Positions 13,727 to 20,188 of a stretch of 21,101 bases of DNA are shown here, piece after piece. Each line of letters begins with the position of its first letter. The first letter of the stretch is position 1. This stretch comes from DASRDR01 sp044867785. Lineage in GTDB: Bacteria > Methylomirabilota > Methylomirabilia > Rokubacteriales > DASRDR01. The notes beneath the pieces were generated by a model. That model ran no database searches. It saw only the letters and a list, made by a program, of their open reading frames with translations, and had not been told where the DNA came from. The position numbers and the translations under genes are program-made. The stretch spans positions 1-21,101 of the forward strand of contig JBIOVM010000198.1 in the NCBI GenBank assembly GCA_044867785.1, in the 5' to 3' direction.

Positions 13727-14610
13727 CGTCGCCTCCTCCCCCCCGCCGAAGGCCCGCGCCCGCGCGGGAGAACGACGCCCGGGTGCAGCCGGCTTCGGGC
13801 GGAGGAGGCGTACAGGCCGGCGACCGCGATGTTCCACATCCCGACGGACCGGAGCTGCCTCGCCCTCGGGTGAGTCCCGAGAGTGAACGACGCGCCGCCC
13901 GGCGTGAACCAGGCGTGGTACTCCGCCTGGGTGTCGACCAGGCTCCGCAGGAGCTTGCCCCTCTGAATCGACAGGGCGTAGAAGGCACGCGCGTCGAACC
14001 GGGTCTCGTCGATGCGCGAGCTGAGGGTGAGGACGTCCTGGCCGTCCTCGCGAAGCGAGCAGTGGCGCATCCACCCGACGTCCTCGAAGCGGATGTCCGC
14101 GACGACCTTCGGCAGGTTCCAGATCCCGAGGCCGGCGGCGCACGCCTCCCGGGTCGTCACGGGCAGGTGATGGACCCAGAAGGCGACCTCGAACTCGTCG
14201 GGCCAGAGGAGCGGCAGCAGCGGGATCCGCGTCTCCGGCCGGTGACGCACGGGCACCATGACGGCGACCTCGTTGTAGGGCGCGAGGGTCGCCATCTTCC
14301 GGTACTCGAACGCGGCCAGCGAGACGATCGCGAGGCCGGGGACGATCTCGATCGGGACCAGGTCCTCGTCGTCGGGCAAGAGCTTGCGGACGCCCCAGAT
14401 CGGGGCAGGAAAGTGAGCCATGATGAAGGAGAAGTTGTAGTAGCGCTGGGGGAGCTCGACCGGACGCCGCTGGCCCAGCACGGGGCGGTCCACGACCGCG
14501 ATCCCGTCGGGGAACTGGATGCCGGGACCCTGCCTTCGCTTCGGTGGTTGCCCGCGCCCCCGCCGGCTGCCGGAGGGGCTCGACCGCGAGGGCTTCTTGC
14601 CGGTGGCCAT
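13723..14610 (-). CDS. acetoacetate decarboxylase superfamily protein
   Basis: This 295-residue protein starts with a basic, probably disordered segment (1-30) and continues as an ADC-like fold. Recognisable parts are the YYNFSFIMAHFPAP stretch, YNEVAVMVPV (112-121) and LGIWNLPKVVADI (161-173). Lys168 in the NLPK motif aligns with the Schiff-base lysine of acetoacetate decarboxylase (GYPKK in true ADCs), but the neighbouring second lysine is Val. Members of this superfamily include decarboxylases as well as aldolase- and dehydratase-type enzymes, so the reaction is open. The ATG at 14610 lies one base after the stop of the polyprenyl synthase gene (TGACATG), and the 3' end overlaps the FAD oxidoreductase start by four bases. 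This tight packing means the three proteins are very likely made together. Confidence 0.8.
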   Translation of the reverse strand: MATGKKPSRSSPSGSRRGRGQPPKRRQGPGIQFPDGIAVVDRPVLGQRRPVELPQRYYNFSFIMAHFPAPIWGVRKLLPDDEDLVPIEIVPGLAIVSLAAFEYRKMATLAPYNEVAVMVPVRHRPETRIPLLPLLWPDEFEVAFWVHHLPVTTREACAAGLGIWNLPKVVADIRFEDVGWMRHCSLREDGQDVLTLSSRIDETRFDARAFYALSIQRGKLLRSLVDTQAEYHAWFTPGGASFTLGTHPRARQLRSVGMWNIAVAGLYASSARSRLHPGVVLPRGRGPSAGGRRRR

Positions 14611-14611
14611 G

Positions 14612-15646
14612 TCAGTGGCGCCGCGCGTTCAGGTAGCGGGCCAGGCGCAGCAGCCGGTACTTGGCCGGCGTCTCGGGCAGGCTCAGGAGGTGCTCGCACG
14701 CCTGGTCGACCAGCTCGGCGGCCACGTCGTCGGCGTACTCGTCGGCGCGGGTGCGCCGGAAGAGCCGCCAGACCCACGCGACGTCCGTGTCGGAGGTCGA
14801 CGCCCGCGGCTTGTTCAGGATGGCGTACATCCGGCGACGGTCGGAGGCCGAGGCCCGCTCGCCGGCGTGGACGACCATCAGCGAGCGCTTGCCCTCGCGG
14901 ATGTCCGAGCCCGGCGGCCGGCCCTTGCCGCCGCCCAGGTCGAGGAGGTCGTCGCGGATCTGGAACGAGACTCCGCTGAGGTGGGCGAACTCTCGCAGCC
15001 TCCGGAGGTCGGCGGCGCCGGCGCCGCCGATGAGCCCGCCGCCCACCGTGGCCAGCGCCAGGAGGGCGCCCGTCTTCTTCGTCGTGCACAGGACGTAGTC
15101 CTCGTACGAGACGTCGTCCTTCCCGAGGAGGTTCAGGTCGAGGTTCTGGCCTTCGACCATGTCGAGGGCGTGCTCGACCGTCAGCTCGAGCAGCCGGAGC
15201 TTCAGCGCCGCCGGGTACCGGGCGCTCAGGATCGAGCTGGCCGCGAAGGGGACGAAGACGTCGCCGATGTTGATCGCGTGGCCGATGCCGTGCTGCCGCC
15301 ACATCGAGGGGTGGGAGCGCCGCTCGGTGTCGCCGTCGGCGATGTCGTCGTGGACGAGGGTGAAGTTGTGGATGTGCTCGATCGCCGCGGCGAAGTCCAG
15401 CCCGCGCGCGTACGGCGTGCCGAAAAGCTCGCACGCCGAGACGCACAGGGTCGCGCGGACGCGCTTGCCTCCGTTGGTGAGCTGGTGGGCGACGCCGGTC
15501 CGGAGCGGCGCGACATCGGGGAGGCGCCCGAGGGCTCGCTCGAATCGGGGCTTGAGCTGCCGGTCGACCTCGTGGAGGAACGCCTCCACCTCCTCGTCGA
15601 GGCCGTCCGCCAGGTGGGCACCGGCTGACGTCGCACCTAGCGCCAC
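14612..15646 (-). CDS. polyprenyl diphosphate synthase (trans-isoprenyl, GGPP-synthase-like)
   Basis: This 344-residue all-helical prenyltransferase condenses allylic diphosphates with isopentenyl diphosphate. Signatures are GGKRVRA (59-65), the first Asp-rich motif DDIAD (100-104) and the second Asp-rich motif DDLLD (232-236), with KKTGALL (190-196) between them. Phe95, five residues before the first Asp-rich motif, is an aromatic residue at the place that limits chain length in type I geranylgeranyl diphosphate synthases. A C20 product is therefore plausible but unproven. The GTG at 15646 has GGGAGA about seven bases upstream. It is the second gene of the operon, 30 bases after the unknown first gene and one base before the ADC-like gene. 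No phytoene, squalene or terpene synthase is in the window, so the fate of the product is unknown. Confidence 0.92.
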   Translation of the reverse strand: MALGATSAGAHLADGLDEEVEAFLHEVDRQLKPRFERALGRLPDVAPLRTGVAHQLTNGGKRVRATLCVSACELFGTPYARGLDFAAAIEHIHNFTLVHDDIADGDTERRSHPSMWRQHGIGHAINIGDVFVPFAASSILSARYPAALKLRLLELTVEHALDMVEGQNLDLNLLGKDDVSYEDYVLCTTKKTGALLALATVGGGLIGGAGAADLRRLREFAHLSGVSFQIRDDLLDLGGGKGRPPGSDIREGKRSLMVVHAGERASASDRRRMYAILNKPRASTSDTDVAWVWRLFRRTRADEYADDVAAELVDQACEHLLSLPETPAKYRLLRLARYLNARRH

Positions 15647-15676
15647 GCGGGTCTCCCGCCGCCGTCTTCAGGCGCT

Positions 15677-16459
15677 CTAGCGATCGTCCGGGCGCCGGGG
15701 CGGGGGCGTGTCGGGCCTCACCCGCCGCTCCGGAATCCTGCGGACCGACGGGCGCAGGGGCGACCGGGGATGCTCGGGCGAGACCGGCGGGCGGCGCTCG
15801 TCCGGCCCCCGGCGCTCTGGCGGTCGGCGGTCGGCGGGCGGCCGGCGTTCGCCCCGGACGCGGGAGTCGGGCGTCCGCGGGGCTTCGGACGGGGGGCGTT
15901 CGCCCGTCCGCTCGCCCCGTTCCGGCGACCGTCCCCGCTCTGGTCCTCGTCGGCCGCGCGCCGCTCGTGCGCGACTGGGCACCTCCGGCTCTGCCTCGGC
16001 AAGGTCCGGGGAGAGATCCGGGGGCGGCGACCGCCGCCGGCCAGTCCCGGGTGCGGGTGGCCGGGGATGGCCGGCGGGTCGAACCCGGCGGCGACCGCTC
16101 TCGAGCCGACGGCGAAGCTCGCGCAGCACCGAGAAGCCCGCATGCAGGATCGTCTCGGCGGACGTGCTGAGCGCCCGGCCGCTCGCGGCGGGCAGGCGGG
16201 ACGTGGCCGCGCGCGCAGCCCGCACGGCCCGGGGCCCGAACTGGGAGGAGCCTCCGCCCATCCGGGCGGCATCCTCGAGGTACCGGAGGCCCACCCCTTC
16301 CGCGATGTCGACCAGGATGCCGAGCGCGGCCTCGGCCGCCGCCCCCATCTCCTGGCTCGCCGCGCGGATCAGCGCGTCGAACTCGTCCTCACGCCGGCCC
16401 TGGGCGCGGCCCTTGCTCCGGAGCCGTTCGCCGAGCTTCGCGTAGGGGTCGATCACCAT
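15677..16459 (-). CDS. unknown protein with helical N-half and Arg/Pro-rich tail
   Basis: This 260-residue protein matches no family I know. Residues 1-125 look helical and alanine-rich, with a charged start (YAKLGERLRSKGRAQGRREDEF) and a segment reading ALGILVDIAEGVGLRYLEDAARM. From about residue 126 to the end it is low complexity, rich in Arg, Pro, Glu and Asp, with repeated RRPP-type units, and is probably disordered and strongly basic. The ATG at 16459 is preferred, with GAGAG about six bases upstream; GTG at 16465 and TTG at 16471 are in-frame alternatives. It is the first gene after a clear promoter and leads the prenyl synthase operon. A scaffold, a phasin-like granule protein or a polyanion-binding protein could be imagined, but nothing in the sequence decides this. 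The C-terminal reading is GC-rich repeat DNA, so its exact extent is less certain. Confidence 0.6.
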   Translation of the reverse strand: MVIDPYAKLGERLRSKGRAQGRREDEFDALIRAASQEMGAAAEAALGILVDIAEGVGLRYLEDAARMGGGSSQFGPRAVRAARAATSRLPAASGRALSTSAETILHAGFSVLRELRRRLESGRRRVRPAGHPRPPAPGTGRRRSPPPDLSPDLAEAEPEVPSRARAARGRRGPERGRSPERGERTGERPPSEAPRTPDSRVRGERRPPADRRPPERRGPDERRPPVSPEHPRSPLRPSVRRIPERRVRPDTPPPRRPDDR

Positions 16460-16531
16460 CCGCACTCTCAACCACGGCGGCCGTGGCGGTCACGGACTCC
16501 TGGATGGGCTCGTGGACGGCGCGATGGAAGC

Positions 16532-16561
16532 ACCCTAGTGACTCCACCCCGGCCTTGTCAA
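16532..16561 (-). promoter_or_regulatory. sigma70-type promoter of the prenyl synthase operon
   Basis: On the minus strand a perfect TTGACA (16556-16561), an 18-base spacer and TAGGGT (16532-16537) form a promoter. It has the same layout as the one before cimA (TTGACA, 18 bases, TATGGT). Transcription would begin near 16525, giving a leader of about 65 bases before the ATG at 16459. It lies 43 bases beyond the stop of the DinB-like gene, so the operon starts here independently of that gene. Confidence 0.65.
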
Positions 16562-16604
16562 GCGACTCCGCACCCCGGGGCGGGGGCGGGCAAGCTGACC
16601 TCCC

Positions 16605-17066
16605 CTAGAGGCCGGGGCGGCGCCGCCAGGCGCGGATCTCGGCGGTGTGCTCCCGGTAGTGGTGGGGGCCGTTCAGGTCCACTACGCGCGTCGCCGTCTT
16701 GTCCGGCCCGAAGCGCGACTCGGGCACCGCGCGGGCGGCGGCGAGGAACTCCCGGTAGGACGCCTCGAGCTCGGCGCGCACGCCTTCCACGGTGAGGCCC
16801 CGTCGCGCGTTCACGTGACGCGCGTTCCAGGCGTCGAAGTCCTGGTAGCTGACGCCCTCCGGGATGGGCCGCTCGCCGCGCGCCAGGCGCTCGAGCACCG
16901 GGGTCATCTCGCGGTGCCAGCCGGCGATGTGCGCGAGGATCTCGCGGACGCCCCAGACGCCGCACCACGGCCGCCGCAGGGCGGCGTCGTCGAGCCCGAC
17001 CAGCGCGCGCTTGAGCGCACCGAAGTCGTCCTCGGCCTGGCGCAGGAGGTCGTCCTTCAGGCTCAT
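16605..17066 (-). CDS. DinB / DfsB-like four-helix protein
   Basis: This 153-residue protein has an opening helix pair and the motif VREILAHIAGWHREM (40-54) typical of DinB superfamily proteins, especially the ClbS/DfsB-type (DUF1706) branch. Candidate metal ligands are His46, His136 and His140 (GPHHYREH), the usual three-His arrangement. Members act as thiol-dependent transferases, cyclopropane hydrolases (ClbS) or remain unassigned. The ATG at 17066 is taken because the domain begins there; the frame extends upstream only as antisense of the thioesterase. There is no Shine-Dalgarno site, but TACCCT lies seven bases upstream as a possible -10 box. It diverges from the thioesterase gene with 57 bases between starts. 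Its biochemical role here is unknown. Confidence 0.8.
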   Translation of the reverse strand: MSLKDDLLRQAEDDFGALKRALVGLDDAALRRPWCGVWGVREILAHIAGWHREMTPVLERLARGERPIPEGVSYQDFDAWNARHVNARRGLTVEGVRAELEASYREFLAAARAVPESRFGPDKTATRVVDLNGPHHYREHTAEIRAWRRRPGL

Positions 17067-17073
17067 GCCGCGA

Positions 17074-17079
17074 AGGGTA
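17074..17079 (-). promoter_or_regulatory. putative -10 box of the DinB-like gene (leaderless start)
   Basis: On the minus strand TACCCT fits the TAnnnT pattern and ends exactly seven bases before the ATG at 17066. No clear -35 box is visible. It is weak on its own; the case rests on the same spacing at three other starts in this window. Confidence 0.3.
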
Positions 17080-17110
17080 GCACGAGCGCGGGCTCGGTGA
17101 CCCCACGTGA

Positions 17111-17116
17111 TAGGCT
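17111..17116 (+). promoter_or_regulatory. putative -10 box of the thioesterase gene (leaderless start)
   Basis: TAGGCT fits TAnnnT and ends exactly seven bases before the GTG at 17124. No convincing -35 box lies 16-18 bases upstream, and no Shine-Dalgarno site precedes the gene. It faces the matching box of the DinB-like gene across a short divergent region. Confidence 0.3.
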
Positions 17117-17123
17117 CGGGCGC

Positions 17124-17546
17124 GTGGTCGAGCACACGACGACCGTCCAGGTGCGGTGGGGCGACGCGGATCCGGCCGGGATCGCCTTCTACCCGCGCTT
17201 CTTCGAGTGGTACGACATCGGGACCGAGGCGCTCTTCGCCTCGCTCGGCCTCACGTGGGCCGAGGCCTTCCCCCGCTACGGGATCGTCGGGGTGCCCATT
17301 CTGGAGGCCGGGTCCCGCTTCGTCGCGCCGGTCCGCTACGGCGACGCCGTGGCGGTGAAGACGCGCGTCGCGTGGGTGCGGGCCAAGACGTTCCGGGTCG
17401 AGCACGAGATCGCGGTCGCGGGCCGAACGTGCGCCGAGGGCTTCGAGGTCCGGGCCTGGGTCGCCCAGCCCGAGGCGCCCGGCGCGCGGCTTCGCGCGCT
17501 CCCGATCCCCCCGGAGGTGGTCGCGAAGCTCAGCGGTCGCGGCTGA
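17124..17546 (+). CDS. acyl-CoA thioesterase, 4-hydroxybenzoyl-CoA thioesterase family
   Basis: This 140-residue hotdog-fold protein opens with VQVRWGDADPAGIAFYPRFFEWYD. It carries the family active-site pattern, with Asp16 matching the catalytic Asp17 of the Pseudomonas 4-hydroxybenzoyl-CoA thioesterase. The later SRFVAPVRYGDAVAVKTRVAWV and AEGFEVRAWV strands complete the fold. It should hydrolyse an acyl- or aroyl-CoA in the cytoplasm; the substrate is not evident and YbgC-type housekeeping roles are possible. The GTG at 17124 fits the family N-terminus; no Shine-Dalgarno site is seen. It converges with the methyltransferase gene, with 24 bases between stops, and diverges from the DinB-like gene. 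Confidence 0.9.
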   Translation: MVEHTTTVQVRWGDADPAGIAFYPRFFEWYDIGTEALFASLGLTWAEAFPRYGIVGVPILEAGSRFVAPVRYGDAVAVKTRVAWVRAKTFRVEHEIAVAGRTCAEGFEVRAWVAQPEAPGARLRALPIPPEVVAKLSGRG

Positions 17547-17570
17547 GCCCGGTTCCCGCCGCGCGAACGG

Positions 17571-18389
17571 TCAGGCGCGTGGCCGGCGCGCCGTGAACAC
17601 GTGGGCGCGCAAGGGACTTCGCACGGGGTGGTCGCCGAGCTCGGCCGCCAGGTTTCGGGCGACCGCGGCCTTGATGTCGGGCAGCGCCTCCGGGCGGCGC
17701 TCCATGATGGTCCCGAAGACGGGGTTCCCCTCGACGAGGCCTCGGGCCGCGTCGTCGGCCGTGGGGCTCTCTCCGGCTGCCTCCACCGAGTCCAACCGGA
17801 TCTCGGCGAAGCCGGCCGCCTCGAGCAGGCGGCGCACCGCCGCCGCGTCCTGCAGGCCGAACGGCACCGCGTAAAACTGCGGGGGATCGACCGGGAAGAA
17901 GCCGCCGATGGTCTCGTGGGCGATCCGCGCCGCGACGTTCCGCTCGATGGCGTCCCACACGTTGACGAGATACGTTCCGCCCGGCCGCAGGACCCGGTAG
18001 GCCTCGCGCACGCCGGCCGCCTTGTCGGGGAAGAACATGAGCCCGAACTGGCAGACCGCCGCGTCGAAGGCGCGGTCGGGGAAGGGCAGGCTCGTCCCGT
18101 CGGCCTGGCGCCACTCGAGCCCGGGGCTCTCGGGAATTCGGGTCCGGGCGTAGGCGAGCATCGCCTCGTTGAGATCGGTGGCGACGAGCGTGCCCTGGCC
18201 GGCGAGGCGCCGGACGAGGCGCTCGGTCACGATGCCGGTGCCGCAGGCGACCTCCAGCACGTGCACCTGGGGGAACACGGGCAGCCGCGCGGCCAGGTCG
18301 TCCGCGTAGCGGTGGAAGAGGAGCGGTCCGAGATACCGGTCATAGTTGGCCGGCACCGTGCCCACGAACGCGGCGTGCTGCTCCTGCAT
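17571..18389 (-). CDS. class I SAM-dependent methyltransferase
   Basis: This 272-residue protein has the Rossmann-type SAM-binding core: motif I VLEVACGTGIVTE (44-56), Asp72 in ATDLNEAML at the end of strand 2, then QADGTSLPFPDRAFDAAVCQFGLMFFPD and the post-motif REAYRVLRPGG. This is the UbiE/COQ5-like methyltransferase_11 pattern. The acceptor is not predictable from sequence. The ATG at 18389 has GGAGG at six to seven bases, and that site overlaps the stop of the second permease (TAGGAGG). It is therefore the last gene of the transporter operon, 10 bases after the permease. This suggests, without proof, that it acts on something related to the imported compound. Confidence 0.88.
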   Translation of the reverse strand: MQEQHAAFVGTVPANYDRYLGPLLFHRYADDLAARLPVFPQVHVLEVACGTGIVTERLVRRLAGQGTLVATDLNEAMLAYARTRIPESPGLEWRQADGTSLPFPDRAFDAAVCQFGLMFFPDKAAGVREAYRVLRPGGTYLVNVWDAIERNVAARIAHETIGGFFPVDPPQFYAVPFGLQDAAAVRRLLEAAGFAEIRLDSVEAAGESPTADDAARGLVEGNPVFGTIMERRPEALPDIKAAVARNLAAELGDHPVRSPLRAHVFTARRPRA

Positions 18390-18399
18390 GCTGCGCCTC

Positions 18400-19233
18400 C
18401 TACTGCTTCACCGCCCCGAAGGTGAGGCCGGTCACGATGTGGCGCTGGACGACCAGCGCCAGCACGAGCACGGGCAGCGTGATCATCGTTGCGGCGGCGG
18501 CCAGCGTGCCCCAGTTGATCTCCTCGTAGGAGATCATGTTGAAGACCGCGATCGGGAGCGTCCGCGTCTCCCGGCCGGCCAGGATCACCGAGAAGAGGAA
18601 GTTGTTCCAGGAGAACACGAACGACAGGATCCCGGTCGCCACCACGCCGGGGCGCACGAGCGGCAGCGCCACCCGCCAGAAGACGCCGAAGTAGGAGCAG
18701 CCGTCGATGAGCGCGGCGTCCTCCAGGTCCGGCGGCACGTCCTCGAAGAAGCCGATCATCACCCAGATGATGATCGGCAGCCCCACGATCAGATGCGTCA
18801 GGATGAGCGCGGCGTGCGTGTCGACCAGGCGGAGGTTGCGGAAGAAGATGTACCAGGGGATGAGGTACGAGATCCCCGGGATGATCCGGGCGACGAGGAC
18901 CGTGAGCGCGAGGCGGCGCTGGCGCCAGCGGGCGATGGAGTACGCGGCGGGCAGCCCGACCGCGAGGCCGAGCGCGGTGCAGCCCAGCGCGACCACCAGA
19001 CTGTTCCACGTGTAGAGGAGGAACGGGTACTTCGTGAACACCTCGCGGTAGCCGGCGCCGGTCACGCTGAATCGGAAGAAGGACGGCGGATAGGCGGTCG
19101 CCTCGACCTGGGGCTTCACCGAGAGCGTGATCATCCAGTAGAAGACGAACACCGTCGGGAGCATGAAGAGCGCGGCCAGCCCGTAGAAGCCGGCCGTGCG
19201 GGCCCAGGTCCGCCGCCGCCCGCCGCTCACCAT
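18400..19233 (-). CDS. carbohydrate ABC transporter permease (MalG/UgpE type)
   Basis: This 277-residue inner-membrane protein has about six transmembrane segments, the first at FYGLAALFMLPTVFVFYWMI. The cytoplasmic EAA loop, which contacts the ATPase, reads EDAALIDGCSYFGVFWRVALPL. Length, the short N-terminus and the SVKP segment after helix 1 match the MalG-type permease of family 1 sugar importers. The ATG at 19233 overlaps the end of the upstream permease gene by seven bases, so translation is coupled. With its partner it forms the channel for the substrate delivered by the adjacent binding protein. The ATPase is not in the visible part of the operon. Confidence 0.93.
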   Translation of the reverse strand: MVSGGRRRTWARTAGFYGLAALFMLPTVFVFYWMITLSVKPQVEATAYPPSFFRFSVTGAGYREVFTKYPFLLYTWNSLVVALGCTALGLAVGLPAAYSIARWRQRRLALTVLVARIIPGISYLIPWYIFFRNLRLVDTHAALILTHLIVGLPIIIWVMIGFFEDVPPDLEDAALIDGCSYFGVFWRVALPLVRPGVVATGILSFVFSWNNFLFSVILAGRETRTLPIAVFNMISYEEINWGTLAAAATMITLPVLVLALVVQRHIVTGLTFGAVKQ

Positions 19234-20180
19234 GCCGCGGTCCGCCTCAGCTTGATCAGGATCAACGAGGCTCCCATCACGACCGCGAAGAGCGCCACCG
19301 CCATCGACGACGCGTACCCCATGTTGAAGTAGGAGAACGCCTGGTTGAAGAGGAGGATGTTGATCGTCTCCGTCGAGTTGGCCGGCCCGCCCTGGGTCAT
19401 GATGAAGATGATGTCGAACGTCTTGATCGCGTCGATGGCGCGGAAGAGGATCGCCACGACGATGGCGGGGCGGAGCAGGGGCAGCGTGATGTGCCAGAAG
19501 GCCTGGAGCGTGGTCGCGCCGTCGATGCGGGCCGCCTCGTACGGCTCCTGGGGCAAGCTGGCAAGGCCCGCCAGCGCGATCAGCATGATGAGCGGCGTCC
19601 ACTGCCAGATGTCGACGACCGCCAGCGCGTAGAGCGCCGTTCCGCTCGAGTAGGTCCACTTGAAGGGCGCCAGGCCGGTGAGGGTCACCAGGTAGTTCGC
19701 CACCCCGAGCGTCGGGTGGTACATCATCACGAACACGAGCCCGATGGCGACCGGCGTGGCCACCATGGGCAGGATCGCCAGCGTCCGCAGGAGGCCGCGG
19801 CCCCAGAACTCCCGGTTGAACAGGAGCGCCATCGCCACGCCCAGGATCGTCTCGCCGGCGATGACCAGCCCCGTGAAATAGAGGGTGCGGACGACCGCCT
19901 CGCGGAACCGTGGGTCGCCGACCAGGATCTTCTGGTAGTTGGCGAGCCCGATGAACTTCGGCGCCGTCAGGCTGGAGGCGAACCAGTCCTGGAGGCTCAT
20001 CCACACTGTGTAGACGATCGGGTAGACGATGATCGCCGCGACCAGGAGCACGGCGGGGGCGGGGAAGAGCCACCGCGCGTTGCGGTGGCCCCAGCCGCCG
20101 AGACGCCTCGGCGCGCGGGCGCGCGCGACCGCGGGGGCCGCCGCGCGCGCGCCGGAGGTCGTCCCGGCGGGGCCGCTCAC
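19227..20180 (-). CDS. carbohydrate ABC transporter permease (MalF/UgpA type)
   Basis: This 317-residue inner-membrane protein has a basic Ala/Arg-rich N-terminus (1-32), a first transmembrane segment at WLFPAPAVLLVAAIIVYPIV and about five more. The EAA loop is EPYEAARIDGATTLQAFWHITLPL, a close fit to the consensus. The NYQKIL segment after helix 1 is typical of MalF/UgpA-like permeases. The GTG at 20180 lies eight bases after the stop of the binding-protein gene; GAGGG is a modest ribosome site. Other starts further in would remove only the basic tail. It pairs with the MalG-type permease encoded immediately downstream. Confidence 0.92.
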   Translation of the reverse strand: MSGPAGTTSGARAAAPAVARARAPRRLGGWGHRNARWLFPAPAVLLVAAIIVYPIVYTVWMSLQDWFASSLTAPKFIGLANYQKILVGDPRFREAVVRTLYFTGLVIAGETILGVAMALLFNREFWGRGLLRTLAILPMVATPVAIGLVFVMMYHPTLGVANYLVTLTGLAPFKWTYSSGTALYALAVVDIWQWTPLIMLIALAGLASLPQEPYEAARIDGATTLQAFWHITLPLLRPAIVVAILFRAIDAIKTFDIIFIMTQGGPANSTETINILLFNQAFSYFNMGYASSMAVALFAVVMGASLILIKLRRTAAW

Positions 20181-20188
20181 GGCCGGGC

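Noticed and set aside
11405..13873. 822-residue plus-strand frame opposite the FAD oxidoreductase
   Set aside because: It has no recognisable domain and low-complexity His/Arg/Asp/Leu composition. It is an antisense shadow produced by high third-position GC in the real gene.
13727..14143. 139-residue N-terminal extension of the FAD oxidoreductase
   Set aside because: It overlaps the ADC-like gene in another frame. The Shine-Dalgarno site GGGAGGAGG and the FAD motif place the start at 13726.
14519..15628. 369-residue plus-strand frame opposite the polyprenyl synthase
   Set aside because: It is an antisense shadow; both Asp-rich motifs of the synthase are intact on the other strand.
15740..15870. 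Tandem GGCGG/TCGG-type repeat tract that could look like a repeat array
   Set aside because: It is the coding sequence of the Arg/Pro tail, with short irregular units. There are no fixed-length repeats and unique spacers as in a CRISPR array.
17547..17570. Imperfect hairpin between the thioesterase and methyltransferase stops
   Set aside because: The stem is short with a bulge and has no T run, so it is too weak to call a terminator.
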